From positions 21,946,387 to 22,010,386 of the forward strand of contig NW_004454163.1 of the NCBI RefSeq assembly GCF_000283155.1: 64,000 nt of DNA. Direction: 5' to 3'. The stretch is from Ceratotherium simum simum. Its lineage: Eukaryota > Chordata > Mammalia > Perissodactyla > Rhinocerotidae. Below are positions 56,359-64,000 of the stretch, one piece after another. The notes under the pieces were generated by a model. The model did no database searches, was not told the DNA's origin, and saw nothing but the letters and a program-made list of their open reading frames with translations. The position numbers and the translations under genes were made by a program. The stretch's first letter is position 1, and the number at the start of each line of letters is the position of its first letter.

Positions 56359-57789
56359 GACCCTCTCAATTTCACTTAGTAGTTAAATGTAGACCACTGT
56401 GATTCAAAATAATAAACAAAATTGTTTAGAGGTTTAAGTATGTCTTATAAACGTCTTACAAAATGCACAAAAGCTCATTTCAAAAGCTGTAGTAACTCTA
56501 CGTTATGAATGCCTATGGTTACTTGTTTATTGGGCAACTTGATCTAGAAAGGTTCTTTCATGAATTTTCATCAATTTTTTAACAAAGCTCCATTGCAAAT
56601 GGTGAATTATGCATTAACATATGTTCATGCTAATTTATACACCAGTGACAGATTTTTGGCATGGGATCAATAATTTACAATTATATTTTTAAAAATTTGT
56701 TTATTAACATCAAGGAATTTTGATTATCATTTAAATAACAACGTGTCATTTGAACCAATAAAAGAAGAGCACATTTTGTGGTTCTCAGATGTCTGCATAC
56801 TTATCCAAGGAACAGCAAATGAATCTGAAACTAACAAGATAAATACCTCCTGCTCTTCTCAATTAAAGTTTTTAAAGCCCTGTTGGATTGTCTTATGTCA
56901 ATGTCTTGTCATCAGATGGAAATGCAGGGTATTTATTACGCCAACTTTCTCTAACAACCAAATAATATGGGCTAACTGAGTTGAGTCATGAAACAAGACA
57001 AAGATTATCGTTGGATTAGCCTTTTCTGAAAATTTAATATAATTTGTATTTCATTTCTTTCTGTATATTCTTCAAAGTTAAGACAAAAAATTTCTATATA
57101 GAAGAAAAAATAATCTCGTTAAGGAGCTTCATTAATGTGGTTCCATTTCTCCACTGTTTTTTAAAACACACTGGTTTTTAAACAAACCTTGTTTTGAGAA
57201 GCCTTGATATAAGAAAAAATATTCTATAAAACAAATAAACTAGAGGCTGGTTATTTGCGTGATTGAAAGATTTTCTGCTTTAAAAATATTATTGTAGATC
57301 CCTTGAAGAAGTTCCTGCCTTCTTACACTTAAATGTGATTTGTCTCAATTTTATGCCCAACTTTTTAGAAAAGCATTGTTATGTATGTGGAGGCCTGGTT
57401 TTTCTATACACAGCAAGCATTTTATCACTCACTGTTATTAATTTGTAGAGAGGTATCAGCTACCATACCCGACAATTGTATTTTGCATAGGGTTGAATAA
57501 AATAGAGTTACTAAAACTGAATCAATTATATGCCTACTTTATCCCTCTGGTGACAGTCATTGGAACCAAAGAGAGTTCATGAGCTTTGATTAAGCCTGCT
57601 ATACTTCTATATTAACATCTTTGCAAGTACCCTTTGCTGGAGGTGGGGGAGGTAGGAAGAAAAGAGCACATTTTTAAATTAGATTTTTAGTATCAGATAA
57701 CACGTTCTGGTGGAAGGCCAAGGCAAATTATTCCTATGGTCATAATAGGAGTTCTTAGGTTTTTCAATGTTTTTGGTCATAGAAGGAAT
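56359..57789. other. Unique AT-rich DNA
   Basis: No gene or repeat recognised. The texture is AT-rich but not simple, and parts may be constrained. Confidence 0.45.
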
Positions 57790-58010
57790 ATGTTTTGGAT
57801 AGCAAAGAGAATTGACTTTTAAATCTTGGTTCTCTCAGTTATTAGTTGTGTCAATTTACATAACTTCTCTGAGCCTTTGCTTCTCATCTTTAAAATAAAG
57901 ATTCTAGTGCTCTCTTTACTAGGTTGTTATAAGAATAAAGTAAAATTATCTTTATAAGTGCCTGAAAAAGTATATGGCATTTAGGAGGCAATCAATCAAC
58001 ATTTAAATGT
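57790..58010 (+). repeat. MIR SINE
   Basis: 'ttgacttttaaatcttggtt', 'agttattagttgtgtcaatt', 'taacttctctgagcctttgc', 'taggttgttataagaataaa' and 'caatcaatcaacatttaaa' give a near full-length sense MIR. Confidence 0.85.
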
Positions 58011-58237
58011 GTATTTCCTTCCACATAATAAAGATGTCCCTGCTGTACTGATTTGAGACCAAACTTTCTGTCTGTTCCATTAACCCACTTGGATGTTTAG
58101 TCTATAGGATACTCATTTATATGATAAATGTATATGATTATTCAAACTAGCCTGATAGAAACTGTAGTCTCTTCCAAACTCATCTTCCACCCTTTGCATG
58201 GTCTCTCTCTCCGTTCCTACCCATCTATAAAAATTGC
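58011..58237. other. Unique DNA
   Basis: Nothing recognised. Confidence 0.5.
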
Positions 58238-58451
58238 AGGGATTGGCAAACTGTGGGCCAAATCTAGCTGCCCATCTGTTTTTTGGAATAAAGTTTTATT
58301 GAGACACAACCATGCCCATTCATTTACATAGTGTTTATGGCTGCTTTTGTACTTTAAGGGTGGATTTGAATAGTTGCATAGTTTATGGCCCAGAAAGCCT
58401 AAATTATTTACAGTTTGGCCATTTGTACAAAAAGGCTTGCAGACCCCTGGT
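58238..58451 (-). mobile_element. hAT-Charlie MITE, antisense
   Basis: It starts 'gggattggcaaactgtgggc', then 'aataaagttttattgagaca' with 'caaccatgcccattcattta', 'tttatggctgcttttgtact', 'agcctaaattatttacagtt' with 'tggccatttg', and ends 'ggcttgcagacccctgg'. It is the opposite-strand counterpart of the split element at 34622-35155. Confidence 0.85.
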
Positions 58452-58659
58452 CTGTTGCCTAATACAGGATAGCTAGACTTTTAAAAAACTAGCTGATTAG
58501 AAATTAAATACTTGTTGACAAATAGATGCTGAGTGAATGGAGAATAGAAAAATTTAATAGTTATCATAGCCAAATTTCTTAATTTTCCTACTAAGAATGG
58601 TGACATGATGACAGAAAAACAATATAATTGAGGAGAAATAACAGAGAGACGGAAGCCAA
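58452..58659. other. Unique DNA
   Basis: Nothing recognised. Confidence 0.5.
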
Positions 58660-58810
58660 AGAAAATGAGTTTTGCCGTTAATTCCTACTAGTCCTTACTT
58701 AAGTTATTCTGTCTCTGTGAGCCTCAGTTTTCTTATCTGTTAGATGGTAATAATAATTTCTGCTCAATCTAACTTCATAAGGTCACGATGAACAAATATA
58801 TGATATTTTC
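58660..58810 (+). repeat. MIR SINE
   Basis: 'gttattctgtctctgtgagc' with 'ctcagttttcttatctgtta' and 'gatggtaataataatttctg' are a sense MIR core. Confidence 0.8.
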
Positions 58811-58909
58811 ACATTATATATACGCTTTATTTTCTTGATATGATAATGACTCCAATTAACACACTCTACCTAAAGACAGAGTTCATGATGCGTTCATTCT
58901 TCCTTATAA

Positions 58910-59210
58910 AGATTTCAGAGGAAGTGGTGTCTTTGAGGGAGAACCAGGTATGAGTTAAGCAAAGATGTCATTACAAAGTGTTTGAGGATGTAGGAAAGCT
59001 TATTGGACATGGGACAGAGTTTCTAGAAGGCCCAGAGGAGAGAAAAAATGAAGAACGAAGGTCAGACAAGGAAAAGCACAGATCTTGGAGAGAGAGGAAC
59101 TAAGAGAAGAAGATATATGGCCAATGGCCTTGTGATGGGGATATTAAGCATGTTGAATTTAGCAAGCCACTGTTTCCAAGGGAATCGACGATAGCACCCT
59201 CTGGTATGTG
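58910..59210 (-). repeat. Possible L2 LINE fragment, antisense
   Basis: 'gttaagcaaagatgtcatta' and 'gttgaatttagcaagccact' with purine-rich text between resemble the antisense L2 mid-3' region, but the match is loose. Confidence 0.35.
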
Positions 59211-59319
59211 GGAGACCAGACACTGCAGGTGGCTATAGAGTAGAAGACCTGGTAGTTGGTGAACTACAATTCAGAGCAGTCTGATCTTTAAGAGGCTCAT
59301 TGGCCCCAAAGAAATGGGT

Positions 59320-59515
59320 ACTGACCTAGGATTCAGAAGACCTGGATTTGGTCAGACTATTCTTTCTTGTGTCACTGTGTGCAAACCTCAGTTAACTCAT
59401 CTGTAGACTTGGAATATCTTCCCTATACTTCCCAGGACTATTCAAAGAGTTTCATGAAATAATGTGCCTAAATGTGTTTTAAAAACTGTTCAGATATAAG
59501 CCAATATTATTACTT
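59320..59515 (+). repeat. MIR SINE
   Basis: 'aggattcagaagacctggat', 'tcttgtgtcactgtgtgcaa', 'acctcagttaactcatctgt' and the tail to about 59515 are in sense order. Confidence 0.8.
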
Positions 59516-59627
59516 TATTGAGTATAATATCTGGACAACCACAGAAGAGCATGGGCTTTCAGTATATTTCCAGAAGAGTTGATGGATTTATGCCTGTACA
59601 TGCACACACTCCTACAAGCATGGACAT

Positions 59628-59648
59628 ACACACACACGCACACACACG
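59628..59648 (+). repeat. (CA)n short microsatellite
   Basis: CA repeat of about 20 bases with one G interruption. Confidence 0.8.
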
Positions 59649-60239
59649 GGCACTTATTTCATAGGTCCACCTTCTTAGATAATTCGGAAGCAGGGATATA
59701 GTGAAATGCTCTCTGTTTGCTAGTGTCACGGGTACTATTTTCCACTCATTAGATTATATATATCACCAGAAATCTTCAGAATACTGTCTTCAGGTGGTGA
59801 TGTTTAAATATTCAAAATCACACATCAATATCTTCTTAACCAGTGAACAGAAGAAAGCTCTTTCTAGAGTGGAACCCTTATTTTAATATCACAGGACATG
59901 GATACATCATTCTGATAGGTGTGTGATGTAGGACTTTTCCTGGGTTCCATCTACCTGGATTCACAAAGAGCCTGGTTACAAATGCTTCTATTCTCTCCGG
60001 GATGAAGAAAATAATCACTAAGAGGTGATATCATATCCTAAGAATAGAATACTAAGTTTAGAGAAATTTGTTCTTCCTCTTTTCAGCTCTATAGTAAATA
60101 GTATCCACGTACTGTATTCTGTCTGCTGGGGATTGTGACAAGAATAAAAAACAAATATAGTCTTTCTTTATACAAAGGGATTTTATGTGCAAATACACGA
60201 AACAGTGGTTCTTCTGTTATAATAAATGCATAGCTAGTG
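59649..60239. other. Unique DNA
   Basis: Nothing recognised. Confidence 0.5.
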
Positions 60240-60420
60240 ATTCCACCAATGAGCAATTAGTTGGAAATGTTTCATTGGTCATGATTTATGGGTGACAAGT
60301 TTGAGTAATTATTAAGCTTAATTGCACTTAAATGATGGATTTTTTCCCCAATTGTTTATCTTCAGGGCAAAGATGAAAGCAAATGTGTTAGAAAAATGCA
60401 AAGTTCAGTGATTGCTAAAT
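60240..60420. promoter_or_regulatory. Candidate conserved block
   Basis: Repeat-free. Inverted CCAAT-like words ACCAATGA (60245-60252) and TCATTGGT (60272-60279), a perfect 12-base palindrome ATTAAGCTTAAT (60311-60322) and an NKX-like GCACTTAA (60325-60332) lie close together. Function inferred. Confidence 0.3.
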
Positions 60421-61320
60421 AAGCTTATTAATGTTTACATATGTAACAGTTTAGGGCATTAAGATGTACATGTTGGAAGGAGCTGACCATCTCATCTTAG
60501 TCTGCAGAAAATCCCACATGAACCATCACTGTTTTACTTTTGGATAAACACGCAGCTGTTCAATTTCCATCACAAGTTCAGGTTTTTCTGAGGTTAATTT
60601 TGGTGTATCTGCGGCTGGTAGAGGTATTTTCAAGAAAATGAAATTATTACACCTATTTGTCATGCAGCAGGGCATTAGATCAAGAACATTCAGGCTCTGC
60701 CAATTCTGGAGGGCAACTAGTCTGATCCCCAAGAGCTTTGCCTCATTTCCACAGAATGATTTTCTAGGCAGCCCATTTAATAGGAAGGGTCAGCAACACA
60801 GATTTGCCTGCTTTTGCAAAGAAAAAGTAAAACCATTGAATTTCTAAGCTCTCCAATCTTGTTGTTGCTCCTTATCAGAGCTGAAGTTGATGTAGAATCT
60901 TGTTAGAGACTTTATGGTAGGGGCACAAGTGGTTTAAAATTCTCAGATCGGAATACGGATGTAATGAACTGATCATGGGTTAGGCTGGCCTCTTGCATGG
61001 GCAAAAACCTTCTCTCCTTTCGTTTTCCTTTTATCTTATTAGTTCTTCAATAAACACTTATTGCACAAGTCATAACATTCTTCTTCAAAAATAAAGCCAA
61101 TATGTATACTTTAAGATATATTTCAAATACAGTGCACCAGATGTTTTTTGTTGCTAGGAACCGAGATTTACTCAGTTGATATAAGAAATGGGAGATTTTT
61201 TAATAAAGATACACGTGGAAATAAAGAAGTCAGGGATTTTGACCATGTATCTGGGTTTTATATAAGAAGCTAGAAAACTTCACCACCAGGTTTCAAAGAA
61301 AAAGAATGGTGGTATACCAG
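60421..61320. other. Unique DNA
   Basis: Nothing firmly recognised. 60520-60850 has frames of under 70 codons on both strands with no known similarity. Confidence 0.45.
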
Positions 61321-61692
61321 TGTCTTAGTTCGTTTGGGCTGCTATAACAAACTGCCGTAGACTGGGGGGCTTAGACAACAGAAATTTATTTCTCACAGTT
61401 GTGGAGGCTGGAAGTCTGAGATCAGGGTGCCATCACAGTTGGTCCTGTTCTGGAGAGAACTCTCTTCTGAGTTGCAGATGGCTGACTTCTCGTTGTGTCC
61501 TCTATGGCGGAAAGAGAGGAAGGAGCTGTCCCGTGTCTCTTTCTTATAAGGGCACTAAGCCCATTCATGAGGGCCCCACACTCATGACTGGATTACCTCC
61601 CAAAGACGCACCTCCTAATAACATCACATTTGGGGTTAAGATTTCAACATATGAATTTGGGGGCGAGGGGCGTAAACATTCAGTCCATAACA
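61321..61692 (-). mobile_element. MaLR (MST-like) solo LTR, antisense
   Basis: It runs from TGTCTTAGTTCGTTTGGGC to CAGTCCATAACA. Internal landmarks are 'agactggggggcttagacaa', 'cacagttgtggaggctggaa', 'cttctcgttgtgtcctctat', 'tcttataagggcactaagcc', 'cattcatgagggccccacac' and 'caacatatgaatttggggg'. CCAG/GCAG flanks hint at a decayed target-site duplication. A 105-codon frame on it is not a gene. Confidence 0.9.
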
Positions 61693-62984
61693 GCAGATTC
61701 AAAGAGATTGGAGCCTGACTCAGGAACTGCAAATCAGGAACTTGACATAGAGCCTTTCAAGATCTGTCAGCCCTAGTGACCTGTTTAGCATGTTGCTCCT
61801 CAAGAGCAGGAGTTCACTGATCTCCACTGTAGGGTTTCATCATCAGGGAGTTACCACCACTCTCCACACCTCTGCTTCTCCTCATACTGTAATTAACTTG
61901 TATCCCTGGGTTTGCCCACTTGTGGTTTCTGCTACTCATAGTTTTTAGCACCTTATGGATTCTACTTACTATGTTAAGTCTATCAACCGCTCAACTCTGT
62001 GTTTCTGCATAAATTTCCTGAGACAGAAGATACCATTGGTGTAGTTAGTCACCAACATCCCATCCCACTAGTTAGGCTACTGGTCAGCATAGAGATTTGA
62101 GTCATATGCCTGATATTTATCAACCAGCTGTTGCCAACTTGATATAAATGATAAAGCATGCCCACCTAGTGCCATACTGTATACAACAGGCCGTGGGCCT
62201 TCTGAGGCTCAGACTTTCACTGCAATGGGTTTTCTCAGTTGACCATGGCAATTAGAAGTAGAACAATATTCCAGTGCTCATCTTTGTGCCTGATTTTCCA
62301 AGAGAAGAAAACACGTATTTTCCTAAATTCTATTATTATTAATAGTAACTATTAAATATCCACAAAAATCAATTAATAATCAGGATTGGGACTGGTCCCC
62401 TCAGGTAAGAGAAGAGCAATCCCATTCCTATTACTGTTGGCATTGAAAACTGCTGTTTATAGCAGCACTACATTGCTATTTCCTCAAGTCCCTCCAGTTT
62501 TCTTCAAAACTGTTCCTCAGAGTCTCAGACTCTCATCTGTTATTCTCACTCATGCCAAGGACTTGCAGATAGAAGAATTATTCCTTATCGTATACATTCT
62601 GCCTAGAAGAAGAGGCATGCACCTCTAGCTTTCTTCTTATCTACCAAAGTCACCTTGTGGATACAAAGATGATAATATCAGGTCCAGGCAGACTTCTTAT
62701 GCTGTGATTCAGAGAAGGGAACACATCTACCTCTTAACCCATTTACTTTTCTGGAAAACTACTATGGTTAATCCTCTTCTCCAATCGAATGGAAAATTTC
62801 AGCAAATTTCTATAACAAAAAAATCTCGTGATAGAAAGCTATCGTCAAAGCAAAACTTTGAATGCAACTAAAACCTACTAATATAGTTCACTGAAATAAT
62901 ATACTATGTACTATAGTGTATATCACATACTGAAACATAAAAATAATATACTATATATTAGAGCAGTTTGTCATTTGCAGATAT
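61693..62984. other. Unclassified DNA
   Basis: 61740-62240 might be an unrecognised LTR or internal repeat (CT-rich, T-rich alternation) but I cannot name it. No gene seen. Confidence 0.4.
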
Positions 62985-63180
62985 TTCTATGTGCATTGCT
63001 GCACTTTATTCTTGCATCAACTCTGTTAAGTAGACAGTACAAGAATCATCCTCTCTCTTTGAGGGGTGACACATATTTTACACACACATACACACGACAC
63101 TTTTTGGATGTGGAGCTGCATGAGGCCAAGAGTACTTAAGCGATTTGTCATCAGCAAGAAAAACAGTAAGATGGAGTGAA
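62985..63180 (-). repeat. Possible MIR SINE, antisense
   Basis: 'ctatgtgcattgctgcactt' with 'tattcttgcatcaactctgt' and 'taagtagacagtac' resemble the antisense MIR tail region. The right end is unclear. Confidence 0.4.
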
Positions 63181-63189
63181 AGAGTATGA

Positions 63190-63380
63190 GCATTTGAGTG
63201 GGTCTGTCTCAGGTTTGAAGCCTAGTTCTTTCGCTTTCTAGCTGTGTCACTTTGGGGTGGTTACTAAACATTTCTAAGTATACCTCAGTTTTGTCAGATG
63301 CAAAGTGAGGATTGTTGCAGAGTTGTTATGAAAACAGAAAGAGAAAAGGCCCGTAAAACATACTTGGGAAATGGCTCCAA
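63190..63380 (+). repeat. MIR SINE
   Basis: 'gtttgaagcctagttctttc', 'tagctgtgtcactttggggt' with 'ggttactaaacatttc', and 'gcagagttgttatgaaaaca' give the sense MIR head to tail. Confidence 0.85.
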
Positions 63381-64000
63381 GGAAGTGCTCAGCTGGTAGA
63401 GCTAGAACTTTGGGCTTTATGGTCAGTGGTCTTCCCAATCCACCAGACTTCAAGAATTAAAAATATAATTTTCTCTGAGAAAAGGAATGAAATTACCAAA
63501 CCTAGAAAAGATACATCTTCATTATCTCTGTCCCCAAACATTTACCAAGAATCCAAAAACATTCAGAGATCTTTACTGGTGGAAGCTGGAAAAGTCCCGA
63601 GACATGCAGGGATCCAATGTCTCCTTACTTAAGCGGTGGATGGGAGGTCCTAGAGGAGAGCAAGAGTGGGCACCTTCTGGCAACATCAGTCTGATTTATT
63701 TTAATTGGCTTTAGTAACAACATAACAGGCAGGCAAAGTTACAGATAGAAGACCTGGATAGGTGGTCCCAGAAGTTTAAGAAGTCTGAAATTTCACAGAA
63801 AGATTATAGAGAAATAAGGGCAACTTGGCCTCTAAACATCTACTATTTACTGCACAGTTTCTATTAGTTTCACTATCTTTGAGGTCCCTTCTACGCATTC
63901 AAACATCTACTCTGAAGCAGTCATTGCTTATAAACAACCTCCTGTTTTCTGGCCTGTTTAGTGGGAAATTCCTTTGCTCCAGGGCTGCCTTTGAACTGAT
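63381..64000. other. Unique DNA to the window end
   Basis: Nothing recognised. Frames of about 70 codons at 63426-63714 have no known similarity. Confidence 0.5.

Noticed and set aside
61401..61718. 105-codon plus-strand frame
   Set aside because: Falls on the antisense MaLR LTR.

Overview
This window reads as non-coding nuclear DNA from an odd-toed ungulate (horse, rhinoceros or tapir lineage). The lineage call rests on several SINEs of the equine repetitive element (ERE) type at about 18874, 22483 and 29586 (+ strand) and 34855 (- strand), and on a tRNA-headed, RTE-tailed SINE at 41241. These sit on a general eutherian background of MIR, L2, L1, MaLR LTRs, MER5, MER20 and other hAT-type elements. 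I cannot tell horse from rhinoceros or tapir by reading alone.

I found no protein-coding gene, no convincing exon and no functional RNA gene. The open frames present are 60-161 codons. The longer ones are chance frames, or lie inside repeats (MIR, MaLR LTR, L1, L2) or low-complexity tracts. The window is AT-rich with sparse CpG and looks like a gene desert or a very large intron.

Layout. 1-6350: mostly unique sequence, with a CpG- and homeodomain-motif-rich block near 505-790, a small MITE at 4669 and a striking 27-bp perfect inverted repeat at 5855-5925. 6360-16280: scattered MIR and L2 copies, an LTR-like block near 7970, and unique DNA. 16700-18340: an L1 split by an MLT1-type LTR. 18660-25730: MIRs, two ERE SINEs, two MER5 copies and a pyrimidine tract. 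27620-30330: a long antisense L2 broken by an L1 3' end, a TA microsatellite and an ERE1. 30755-32870: an antisense L1-like block. 34460-35570: a crowded cluster of MER5, a hAT element split by a SINE, and a MaLR LTR. 36540-43250: mostly unique, with two candidate conserved blocks and the RTE-tailed SINE. 45452-51255: hAT, MER20, a perfect 54-bp tandem duplication, L2, MIR and two L1 pieces. 51950-64000: a candidate enhancer-like block near 52050, a palindromic MITE, MIRs, another hAT element and an antisense MaLR LTR.

The parts most likely to have a function are repeat-free blocks with clustered POU or homeodomain-like motifs and locally raised CpG (near 505, 5670, 7080, 9400, 24080, 26540, 33690, 36540, 42740, 52050 and 60240). 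Their regulatory role is an inference from composition and motifs; conservation could not be measured here. Repeat boundaries and family names come from remembered consensus sequences and are approximate unless a target-site duplication is cited.
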